DNA of 6,324 bases from a bacterium (GTDB lineage: Bacteria; Desulfobacterota; GWC2-55-46; S146-80; JALXFI01), in assembly GCA_027069035.1 (NCBI GenBank), contig JALXFI010000178.1, forward strand, positions 1-6,324, in the 5' to 3' direction. Both the position numbers and the translations under genes were made by a program. The notes under the pieces were generated by a model. The model made no database searches and was not told the origin of the DNA. It saw nothing but the letters and a program-made list of their open reading frames with translations. Of the stretch, positions 1 to 4,982 are shown piece after piece (the first letter of the stretch is position 1; each line of letters begins with the position of its first letter).

Positions 1-957
1 TATATCCCCTAGGCCTTTTAATTCTGTCCTAAAATATCTATCCAGAAATTCTTTTGTGGCAGGATTCATCTTTGGGATTGATCGTGGTTTTGAAGGGTTT
101 ACTTTGTCGTGTAGTTTATTGACAAATTCAGCAAAGATAAGACCTTTCTTTTCCATAGTCTTTACAGAAAATGGTAGCCTATGCTGATAATACATTTTGC
201 CAAAAGGTCTAAGCATCCGATTCTTAAATACCTGCAATTTGACGCTCCTTGGGATCCTTGCCCTATTTGCATGACCATCCAACACACCTTCAGGAAAATC
301 ATCATAATTTAATGATAGAAACTTAGCCAACTTCTTTACTGTGTGTTCTTTGTTGGCAAGAAACTCTTCTAGGACAAAGAAAAATATTCGCTTTCTCGGA
401 ATATGCTTAATAAATTCACGAATCTGACTGAGATACATGCTTCGTTCAAGCACGTAAGTTGGTGTGAACCTTATGGTATCTTCAAAATCAAAAAACGCTC
501 GGCCGGTTCTGAGCATATGCCAATATTGCGAATAAGCCCTGAATGTTGGTTGCCTGAGACAAATTATTACTTTAATCGCTTTCGTTTGTAACGCAATCCT
601 GTAACTTGCTCTTGATGAGGGGAGATAGCAAGTTGAGTCTTCTCCGATAAGGCAATTTTCTGGAGCATCATAAAAAAAATTTTGATACCATTTCCAGAAT
701 TCTTTTGAATTATTTGAGATATTAGGCCAAGTCCAGTGATTGTCTTCTTGGAAAAAAAAATCAGGATGTTGAAAAATGTCGTCAATATCAAAAAAGTTTA
801 TTTCACAATTAGGAATATAGATACGCGGATGTTTGTTCAGTAATGCGTGGACAGTAGATGTCCCACACTTCATCGCACCACATATAATGAAATCCGGCAA
901 ACGTGTGCCTTTTGGGGCAATCCATTCATGTGTTTGTAAGCTTTTCGAAATATTCAC
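1..957 (-). CDS. PAPS-dependent sulfotransferase, 3' end cut by window edge
   Basis: The minus-strand frame is open for 319 codons from a GTG at 957 to the window edge, so the C-terminus is missing, probably by only a few residues. The N-terminus reads PDFIICGAMKCGTS (about residues 21-34), the 5'-phosphosulfate-binding loop of Sulfotransfer_1-type enzymes, with K30 as the expected catalytic lysine. Residues 133-146 read CLRQPTFRAYSQYW, the 3'-phosphate-binding motif, with R135 and S143. The last visible residues, including FLDRYFRTELKGLG, match the usual C-terminal pattern of bacterial carbohydrate sulfotransferases. Such enzymes move sulfate from PAPS to a glycan or lipid; the acceptor cannot be told here. 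GTG is chosen because an in-frame TAG lies four codons upstream and the next good start (M29) falls inside the P-loop. No clear Shine-Dalgarno sequence precedes it. The DNA is visibly more AT-rich than the DUF362 genes, which fits transferred surface-glycan DNA. Confidence 0.9.
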   Translation of the reverse strand, partial: MNISKSLQTHEWIAPKGTRLPDFIICGAMKCGTSTVHALLNKHPRIYIPNCEINFFDIDDIFQHPDFFFQEDNHWTWPNISNNSKEFWKWYQNFFYDAPENCLIGEDSTCYLPSSRASYRIALQTKAIKVIICLRQPTFRAYSQYWHMLRTGRAFFDFEDTIRFTPTYVLERSMYLSQIREFIKHIPRKRIFFFVLEEFLANKEHTVKKLAKFLSLNYDDFPEGVLDGHANRARIPRSVKLQVFKNRMLRPFGKMYYQHRLPFSVKTMEKKGLIFAEFVNKLHDKVNPSKPRSIPKMNPATKEFLDRYFRTELKGLGDI

Positions 958-1048
958 CTTATAACTCTACACAAAAATTCTCCGATGAGTTATTGAGCAC
1001 CTTAATTGATTGGATATTATTCATGGCCTATTTATTAAGATAATCTGG

Positions 1049-1057
1049 AGTATAACA
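1049..1057 (-). promoter_or_regulatory. possible extended -10 promoter for the sulfotransferase
   Basis: On the minus strand this reads TGTTATACT, an extended -10 (TGn followed by TATACT). A weak -35 (TTACCT, 1072-1077) lies 17 bp upstream. It would give a leader of roughly 85-90 bases before the GTG at 957. It is the best sigma70-like site I see in the interval, judged only by motif. Confidence 0.3.
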
Positions 1058-1068
1058 AAAAAATGAAG

Positions 1069-1153
1069 AGGAGGTAAGAAAAAATGAAATTTTACATTAA
1101 GCAGTACAAGTATTAAACCCAAATTCCGATATAGAAATTGCGTGTAGTCATTG
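1069..1153 (+). pseudogene. frameshifted small ORF with perfect Shine-Dalgarno; possible zinc-ribbon N-terminus
   Basis: AGGAGGT at 1069-1075 sits 8 bases before an ATG at 1084, the best ribosome-binding site in the window, yet the frame stops after ten codons (TAA 1114-1116). From 1101 a second frame reads AVQVLNPNSDIEIACSHC and then NKLF, which looks like ordinary protein with a CxxC pair. One extra base after codon 6 would join the two into a coherent N-terminus. The CxxC after a short beta-like stretch recalls small zinc-ribbon proteins, but one pair is too little to name a family. Beyond about 1155 the frame stays open to 1253 but no longer looks like protein. It could instead be a genuine ten-codon leader peptide. 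Confidence 0.3.
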
Positions 1154-1197
1154 TAATAAGTTGTTCAGGTATATTTTTTTAACTACACAATGTTATT

Positions 1198-1314
1198 TTA
1201 TAATATCAGCCCTTTTAGTCTCTCTAAATTTAGATAAATCTTTCTGTCTATAGCTTTTTGCCTGTTTTTAAACGCACTACTCCCTTAGTACTTTGCCATA
1301 TCTTCTTCTTTCAT
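1198..1314 (-). pseudogene. small minus-strand stub with internal stop, unrecognised
   Basis: From ATG at 1314 the frame reads nine codons (MKEEDMAKY), a TAA (1285-1287), then 28 more codons containing KNRQKAIDRKIYLNLERLKG before TAA at 1198-1200. The charged, heptad-like second part resembles an amphipathic helix of real protein, so this may be a small gene with one nonsense mutation. It lies antisense to the tail of the 1069 stub, so at most one of the overlapping readings is meaningful. I do not recognise a family. Confidence 0.2.
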
Positions 1315-1316
1315 TT

Positions 1317-1344
1317 ACCCAAAAACCTATCTCTGTTTTTGGGT
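1317..1344. repeat. palindromic hairpin, copy 1 of an inverted pair
   Basis: ACCCAAAAAC and GTTTTTGGGT form a perfect 10-bp stem around an 8-base loop (CTATCTCT). The reverse complement recurs at 2058-2083 with 24 of 26 core bases identical. No U-tract follows on either strand, so a simple intrinsic terminator is unlikely. The 3' arm directly abuts the truncated start of the istB fragment, as if the hairpin marked a recombination or insertion breakpoint. Confidence 0.75.
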
Positions 1345-1588
1345 GATAGATGACCGGGGACTTTCAGTGCTTACCGATCAGGAACAAAGAGACTTTTTAG
1401 AAATCCTTGAAGACAGACACGGGATACATTCAACCATTATAGCGGGTCAACTCCCTGTGGATCACTGGCATGAAACTATCGGAAATCCAACCCTTGCCGA
1501 TGCCATCATGGACCGTCTTATACATAATGCTTACAAAATAAATCTGAAAGGAGAATCTATGAGAAAGAAAAAATCAAAGTTGACTTGA
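1343..1588 (+). pseudogene. istB: IS21-family helper ATPase IstB, C-terminal fragment
   Basis: This is the last third of IstB, the AAA+ ATPase that assists the IstA transposase of IS21-family elements. The fragment begins at the Walker B strand (VIDDRGL) and continues through DQEQRDFLEILEDRHG, STIIAGQLPVDHWHE and the conserved C-terminal DAIMDRLIHNAYKINLKGES with MRK, ending at a natural-looking stop. The N-terminal region with the Walker A loop, roughly 165 residues of a usual 240-260, is absent. Upstream in-frame codons run into the hairpin at 1317-1344 and then a TAG at 1286-1288, with no IstB similarity. The apparent GTG start is therefore incidental. No istA is seen in the window. It cannot be an active ATPase. 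Confidence 0.88.
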
Positions 1589-1641
1589 TACGGTTTGATA
1601 GGTTAAAAATAATAAAAAAAGAAAGCGTCGCTCCACTCCGA

Positions 1642-1697
1642 TGAGTGGTCATAAACTATCGTAATGAGTGGTCAGTAAAAAATGTAATCAGTGGTCA
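1642..1697 (+). repeat. three GTGGTCA direct repeats at 23-bp spacing (IS21 transposase-binding sites)
   Basis: TGAGTGGTCA at 1642-1651, TGAGTGGTCA at 1665-1674 and TCAGTGGTCA at 1688-1697 start exactly 23 bp apart, a little over two helical turns. Internal repeats of this kind at IS21 ends are the expected binding sites of the IstA transposase. Their regular spacing is intact although the element is dead, so they might still be bound by an IstA supplied by a full-length copy elsewhere. Confidence 0.75.
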
Positions 1698-1788
1698 AAG
1701 TCAGCGTAATTCGTAGTTTAATAAAAACAACAAAAGTTTTATGTCTATCTAAATGAAATACTTCTAACCATTTAACAGGAGCTATAAA

Positions 1789-1911
1789 ATGATGAAAACG
1801 CTTAAAAGCTCTGTTTTAACAGCTATATCTTTTTATATGTGCCTCTTTGCTATTGGAGCTTCTGCGGGAGAAAAAACCCGAATAATCTCCCTTTTATCTC
1901 TTTCACTTTGA
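1789..1911 (+). CDS. orphan signal-peptide ORF, probably the 5' stub of a broken exported-protein gene
   Basis: A 40-residue ORF starts at tandem ATGs (1789, 1792), preceded by AGGAG at a good distance. It has a classical Sec signal peptide: a lysine-containing start (MMKTLKSS), a hydrophobic core with TAISFYMCLFAIG, and an ASA-G cleavage site after about residue 26. Only about 14 residues follow (GEKTRI and so on) before TGA. A mature protein that short is unlikely, so the gene was probably truncated or frameshifted and the rest lost or scrambled in 1912-2349. The exported protein cannot be named. A genuine small secreted peptide is the alternative. Confidence 0.5.
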   Translation: MMKTLKSSVLTAISFYMCLFAIGASAGEKTRIISLLSLSL

Positions 1912-2036
1912 TTTAATACACTACGATAAGGCACATTTTTAAAGCAGCAATCATAAAGTGCCAATATAAGAGGGAAGGTTTAGATCTTAGGAGTTGTAAT
2001 GCAATGTACAATGTATATTTTTGGTAAAAGAGTAGC

Positions 2037-2054
2037 TGGTTTGTACACAAACCA
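2037..2054. repeat. short inverted repeat TGGTTTGT / ACAAACCA
   Basis: Eight-base arms flank a two-base centre, giving near-perfect dyad symmetry three bases before the hairpin at 2058-2083. It could be an operator-like site or part of the same repeat unit. No equivalent accompanies hairpin copy 1, which argues against it being a fixed part of the element. Confidence 0.4.
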
Positions 2055-2057
2055 TAG

Positions 2058-2083
2058 CCCAAAAACAGATTTAGGTTTTTGGG
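2058..2083. repeat. palindromic hairpin, copy 2 (inverted relative to 1317-1344)
   Basis: CCCAAAAAC and GTTTTTGGG form a 9-bp stem around AGATTTAG. Read on the minus strand, the loop is CTAAATCT, close to the CTATCTCT of copy 1, so the two copies are inverted and diverge mainly in the loop. There is no U-tract. As in copy 1, a coding-like fragment begins at its 3' edge. Confidence 0.7.
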
Positions 2084-2270
2084 TAGATTGTCAAGACGCC
2101 TTAAATACAAGGCAGCAGGCGATTTTTCTTTTGAGATGTACATAACCGGTACGGTGAGAAAGAAAATCGCCGAGAACACAGCAGTTAAAGATGTATTGCC
2201 AATTTCAAATCCCGCTATTTCGGGGTTTGGGTATGGAATAAAAAATAAGGATACGACTTATCCCAACTAA
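2079..2270 (+). CDS. unrecognised 63-codon ORF, possible gene fragment
   Basis: The frame opens inside the hairpin (TTG at 2079) after a TAG at 2055 and runs to TAA at 2268-2270. From about residue 4 it reads LSRRLKYKAAGDFSFEMYI and later PISNPAISGFGYG, which looks like protein rather than random sequence. An internal ATG at residue 17 is a second possible start. No ribosome-binding site precedes either start. I recognise no family. It may be the C-terminal end of a gene whose front was removed at the hairpin, perhaps the gene that began with the signal peptide at 1789, but that link is speculative. Confidence 0.3.
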   Translation: MGRLSRRLKYKAAGDFSFEMYITGTVRKKIAENTAVKDVLPISNPAISGFGYGIKNKDTTYPN

Positions 2271-2324
2271 AAAATTATTAGGCAACTTATTGTATTTATT
2301 AAGTTTTAATCTAATGCTAACATT

Positions 2325-2344
2325 AAAGACCTGACCCCAAATTC
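2325..2344. repeat. GACCTGACCCC-type interspersed repeat
   Basis: AAAGACCTGACCCCAAATTC lies five bases upstream of the DUF362 ATG. From memory, near-identical strings (or GGGGTCAGGTCTT on the other strand) recur in intergenic DNA of Deltaproteobacteria and related environmental genomes, often beside Y1/REP-associated transposase genes. Only one copy is visible here, so the repeat status rests on recall. Its position suggests that insertion or deletion has replaced the native leader of the gene. Confidence 0.45.
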
Positions 2345-2349
2345 TTGAG

Positions 2350-3408
2350 ATGAAAAGTAAAGTCTACTTCACTCCGATTGTATCCGATAGAATCGGCATC
2401 TTAGAGAAGATTGATGCCTTAATAAAGAAGATCTGGCCGCAGGATCTTGGCAGAGGAGACATAACTGCGGTAAAGATACATTTTGGAGAAGAAGGCAACT
2501 CCTCGTTTATCAATCCGAAATATGCGGAAAGGGCGGTTTGTTTTGCAAAGTCCAGAGGAGCCCTGCCTTTTCTTACGGACACCAACACCCTTTATAAAGG
2601 CACAAGGAGCACGACACCCGACCATATCGCAACGGCTGTGAAGCACGGTTTTACCTTTGATACACTCGGTTCGGCCGTTATTATCGCCGACGGATTAAGG
2701 GGAGAGAACTATATAAACGTTGATATAGACAAAAAATATTATAAATCGGTTAAGATAGGCGCTGAAATAGCGCTTGCCGATGCGCTTGTTGTGCTTACCC
2801 ATTTTAAAGGGCATGAACTTACAGGCTTTGGGGGTAGCATAAAGAATATAGGCATGGGTTGCGCATGCAGGGAAGGGAAACTGAGCCAGCACTCGACCGC
2901 ATCGCCCTTTGTGGGCAAAAAATCATGCACAGGGTGCGGCACATGCATAGAAAACTGCGCATTTGAAGCAATAACCCTTATCGATACAAAGGCATCGATA
3001 AATCCGGAAAAATGTTCGGGCTGCAGTCAATGCATAGTCGTATGTCCGGAAGGCGCCATACGCATACACTGGAACGAGTCCGCAGACAAGTTCCAGAAGA
3101 AGATGGCGGAACACGCACTTGGAGCTGTCAAAGGGAAAGAGGGTAAACTCTTCTTTATGAATTTTCTCATAAACATAACCCCTGTCTGCGATTGTTTCGG
3201 ACATAATAAACCCAGGATAATGGATGATATCGGCGTGCTGGCGTCCCGCGACCCGGTGGCCATTGACAGGGCCTCAATAGACCTTGTAAACTCGGACGGC
3301 AGGGACAGATTCAGAGAGATATACCCGGAAATAGACTGGAGAATACAATTAAGATACTCTGAAGAGATCGGGCTTGGCCGTGAAGACTATGAATTAATAG
3401 AGATATAA
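2350..3408 (+). CDS. DUF362 Fe-S protein with two [4Fe-4S] motifs inserted mid-domain
   Basis: This 352-residue protein belongs to the DUF362 family (COG2768-like, uncharacterised iron-sulfur proteins). The N-terminal half includes VKIHFGEEGN (41-50), DTNTLYKG (77-84), HFKGHELTGFGGSIKN (151-166) and a GCACREGK turn (170-177). A ferredoxin module follows, with C193-C196-C199-C203 and C222-C225-C228-C232, both CxxCxxCxxxC. The DUF362 fold resumes with PVCDCFGHN (278-286) and the family signature DIGVLASRDPVAIDRASIDLV (about 293-313). The first cluster motif lacks the usual proline after its last cysteine. No signal peptide or membrane segment is present, so it is probably cytoplasmic. Its reaction is unknown; low-potential electron transfer or cofactor-related redox chemistry is a family-level guess. 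The start is preceded only by a weak TTGAG and a repeat, so expression may be altered. It converges with the dehydrogenase gene downstream. Confidence 0.92.
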   Translation: MKSKVYFTPIVSDRIGILEKIDALIKKIWPQDLGRGDITAVKIHFGEEGNSSFINPKYAERAVCFAKSRGALPFLTDTNTLYKGTRSTTPDHIATAVKHGFTFDTLGSAVIIADGLRGENYINVDIDKKYYKSVKIGAEIALADALVVLTHFKGHELTGFGGSIKNIGMGCACREGKLSQHSTASPFVGKKSCTGCGTCIENCAFEAITLIDTKASINPEKCSGCSQCIVVCPEGAIRIHWNESADKFQKKMAEHALGAVKGKEGKLFFMNFLINITPVCDCFGHNKPRIMDDIGVLASRDPVAIDRASIDLVNSDGRDRFREIYPEIDWRIQLRYSEEIGLGREDYELIEI

Positions 3409-3414
3409 ACTTGA

Positions 3415-4149
3415 TCATAGGAGGTGTCTACCACCGTCAACATATATAATCTCTCCTGTAACGAACTCATTTTTGACCAAAAATTCAACCGCCTGCAAAA
3501 CAAACTTCACATCCCCAATCCTCTTAAGGGGTGTTTTTTCTATAAAACCCTCAAGATATTCTTCGTTTTTTCCTTTTGGAGGCAGTATTGCACCTGGCGC
3601 TATTGCATTTACACGGATATTTGGGGCAAGTTCTCTTGCAGCCATCCGTGTAAATGATTCGAGCGCCTTTTTGGAAAGTGTATAGATAAAGTGTCTGCCG
3701 GAATGAGAAGCAACGCGCGTGTCAAGAAGGTTTATGATCAACCCACCCCCGCAAAGTTTTCCGAAACCGGCTGAAAGGAAGAAAGGGGCGCGAAAATTTA
3801 TATTGAAATTATCTTCAAAAACCCTTTCATCACCGTCCAAGAGGCCACCTTTAATATAAACGGACGCATTATTCACAAGCATGCAAAGATCCGGAAAATC
3901 CCTTAATACTTTGGGCAAAAGTAGATCAATGGCATCAATATCAGAAAGTTCACAGCTATAGATATTGCAAATAACACCGTTTTTTCTTACTAAAGAAGCG
4001 ATAGACTCAGCTTCTTCGTGAGATTTATTGTAATGAAGCGCCACATTGTATCCAAGTTCCCCAAGCCTCAACGCAATGGAAGAGCCGATGCGTTTTGCAC
4101 CGCCTGTCACAAGAGCGCTGCCTTTTTTAGAACCATCTGTATCCAGCAT
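3415..4149 (-). CDS. pteridine-reductase-like short-chain dehydrogenase
   Basis: This 244-residue Rossmann-fold oxidoreductase of the classical SDR length has the cofactor motif TGGAKRIG (15-22). This is the TGxxxRxG form typical of NADPH-dependent pteridine reductases and FolM, rather than TGxxxGxG. Other landmarks are NNAS (93-96), N117, the catalytic Y156-xxx-K160, and the C-terminal VTGEIIYVDGG (230-240). The usual catalytic serine position carries D143 (in LLDTR), exactly 13 residues before the tyrosine, the same spacing as Asp181 and Tyr194 of Leishmania PTR1. The likely job is reduction of dihydropterin or dihydrofolate in the cytosol. The ATG at 4149 is preceded by a modest AAAGGA. 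The gene lies 117 bp after hypB on the same strand, separated by a nitrilase relic, so it was probably once part of a longer operon. A generic SDR with another substrate remains possible. Confidence 0.88.
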   Translation of the reverse strand: MLDTDGSKKGSALVTGGAKRIGSSIALRLGELGYNVALHYNKSHEEAESIASLVRKNGVICNIYSCELSDIDAIDLLLPKVLRDFPDLCMLVNNASVYIKGGLLDGDERVFEDNFNINFRAPFFLSAGFGKLCGGGLIINLLDTRVASHSGRHFIYTLSKKALESFTRMAARELAPNIRVNAIAPGAILPPKGKNEEYLEGFIEKTPLKRIGDVKFVLQAVEFLVKNEFVTGEIIYVDGGRHLL

Positions 4150-4180
4150 ATAATTTGAATCCTTTCATTTAAACCTCTTC

Positions 4181-4270
4181 AAACAATATCACCAAGCAGA
4201 TTTAAAAACCCTTTCAAGGTTGTTTATTCCTGCCAAATTCAGGGGCAAACTGAACAAGACCTATACTCAA
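4181..4270 (-). pseudogene. remnant of a nitrilase-family (C-N hydrolase) gene N-terminus
   Basis: Between hypB and the dehydrogenase, the minus strand reads from a TTG overlapping the hypB stop (TTGA): LSIGLVQFAPEFG, then, after a one-base shift, GINNLERVFKSA. This matches the start of nitrilase-superfamily amidohydrolases, typically (I/V)GLVQFAP.FG followed by NLE+V. The original frame hits TGA at 4214-4216 and the second frame stops soon after. A further shift reads GDIV at 4181-4191. The remaining 230 or so residues, with the Glu-Lys-Cys triad, are gone. The TTGA overlap suggests the intact gene was once translationally coupled to hypB. This rests on eye recognition of about 25 residues. 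Confidence 0.55.
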
Positions 4271-4923
4271 CTGCTCTTCAGCCCCTTTTTAAGCCACTCT
4301 ACCCACTCTTTGACTCCGTCTCCATTGCGACATGAAATTGGAAAAAACTTTAGACCGCGGTTTGCCTTAAGTGCGTTTTCCATGGCCTTTTTCATATCAA
4401 ATACAACGTATGGAAGAAGATCGGTCTTGTTTATCACAAGAGCCTTTGATTTCCTGAATATATAAGGATATTTTAAAGGTTTATCATCGCCTTCCGCCGT
4501 GCTTAATAATGTTACCATCACATCCTCACCAAGATAAAAATCAGCGGGGCAGACAAGGTTGCCTACATTCTCTATAATAAGCGCATCTATACCGTTTAAA
4601 CCGTCCAGCCATGGAATAATATGGCTTACAAGATGTGCGTCAAGATGACATGCCCTTCCGGTGGTTATCTGTTTTACAGGTATGCCGAAGCGGGATACTC
4701 TCCTTGCATCGTTGTCTGTCTCAATATCTCCCTCGACCACCGCGATCTTAACATCATTATAGAGCCTTTCAAGCGTTTGTTCAATAAGGCTCGTTTTGCC
4801 TGAACCAGGAGAGCTTACAAGATTAACTACAAAGAGGCCTCTTTTTTTAAAATAGTCCCTGTTTTTTTGAGCCAGCCGATCGTTTTCGGCAAAGACACTT
4901 TCTTCTATCAATATATCGTGCAT
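4267..4923 (-). CDS. hypB: hydrogenase/nickel maturation GTPase HypB
   Basis: HypB is a SIMIBI-class GTPase that, with HypA, loads nickel into NiFe hydrogenase precursors and sometimes urease. The 218 residues carry the P-loop SSPGSGKTS (37-45), EGDIETDNDARR (64-75), the dimer-interface metal site C92-H93 (in ACHLDAHLV), ENVGNLVCP with C125 (118-126), and the guanine-specificity motif NKTD (165-168). The length and the absence of an N-terminal CxxCGC or His-rich stretch make this the short form, as in archaea and Helicobacter. No Shine-Dalgarno sequence precedes the ATG at 4923. It lies 59 bp after the DUF362 gene and ahead of the nitrilase relic. No hypA, other hyp gene or hydrogenase gene appears in the window, so its client is unknown. 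Confidence 0.95.
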   Translation of the reverse strand: MHDILIEESVFAENDRLAQKNRDYFKKRGLFVVNLVSSPGSGKTSLIEQTLERLYNDVKIAVVEGDIETDNDARRVSRFGIPVKQITTGRACHLDAHLVSHIIPWLDGLNGIDALIIENVGNLVCPADFYLGEDVMVTLLSTAEGDDKPLKYPYIFRKSKALVINKTDLLPYVVFDMKKAMENALKANRGLKFFPISCRNGDGVKEWVEWLKKGLKSS

Positions 4924-4982
4924 AAAATAGGATTCAAGGGTTCAAATAAAATACTGTAGCTATCGACCAACGCACTGTATTA

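Larger units (their letters stand above)
958..1342. other. gene-poor, AT-rich decayed interval
   Basis: There is no intact gene here. The stretch holds the probable sulfotransferase promoter, a plus-strand stub with a perfect ribosome-binding site (1069-1153), a minus-strand stub with an internal stop (1198-1314), and a hairpin (1317-1344) that abuts the truncated istB. The rest is AT-rich DNA with no recognisable signal. The pattern is that of an accumulation zone for insertions and deletions. Confidence 0.6.
1343..1697 (+). mobile_element. IS21-family insertion sequence remnant, right end
   Basis: The truncated istB is followed by the kind of non-coding right end typical of IS21 members: a GCGTCGCTCC stretch, then three evenly spaced GTGGTCA repeats. 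The left part (left end, istA and most of istB) is gone. Exact outer ends and target duplication cannot be set, because the left side is deleted and the terminal bases beyond 1697 are ambiguous. Confidence 0.75.
1912..2349. other. interval of fragments and repeats before the DUF362 gene
   Basis: No gene I can name lies here. The interval holds a short inverted repeat (2037-2054), the second hairpin (2058-2083), an unrecognised ORF (2079-2270), and a GACCTGACCCC repeat (2325-2344) next to the DUF362 start. Between 2271 and 2324 it is AT-rich, with a TCTAAT -10-like hexamer at 2310-2315 but only a poor -35 (TTATTG, 2287-2292), so the promoter of the downstream gene is uncertain. Confidence 0.55.

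Noticed and set aside
403..791. Short ORFs on the plus strand (403-591) and in another minus frame (567-791).
   Set aside because: Both overlap the continuous sulfotransferase frame, which carries both PAPS-binding motifs. They have no ribosome-binding site or family features.
1317..1344. Hairpin as an intrinsic terminator.
   Set aside because: No U-tract follows the stem on either strand, and an inverted near-copy exists at 2058-2083, which fits a dispersed repeat better.
1642..1697. Evenly spaced repeats that might suggest a CRISPR array.
   Set aside because: The repeated unit is only about 10 bases, the gaps are 13 bases, there are three copies, and the context is an IS21 right end.
1999..2145. 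A 48-codon plus-strand ORF with GGAG five bases before its ATG.
   Set aside because: It runs through the inverted repeat and the hairpin, has no recognisable protein character, and overlaps a more protein-like frame at 2079-2270.
1913..2179. An 88-codon minus-strand ORF.
   Set aside because: It crosses both inverted repeats and two better plus-strand candidates, and has no ribosome-binding site or recognisable motif.
2364..3263. Several minus-strand ORFs inside the first DUF362 gene.
   Set aside because: They are antisense to a protein with two intact ferredoxin motifs and the DUF362 signature.
4924..4982. A possible promoter between the second DUF362 gene and hypB.
   Set aside because: A TTGGTC-like -35 is present on the minus strand, but no -10 lies at acceptable spacing. 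The 59-bp gap fits read-through from the upstream gene.
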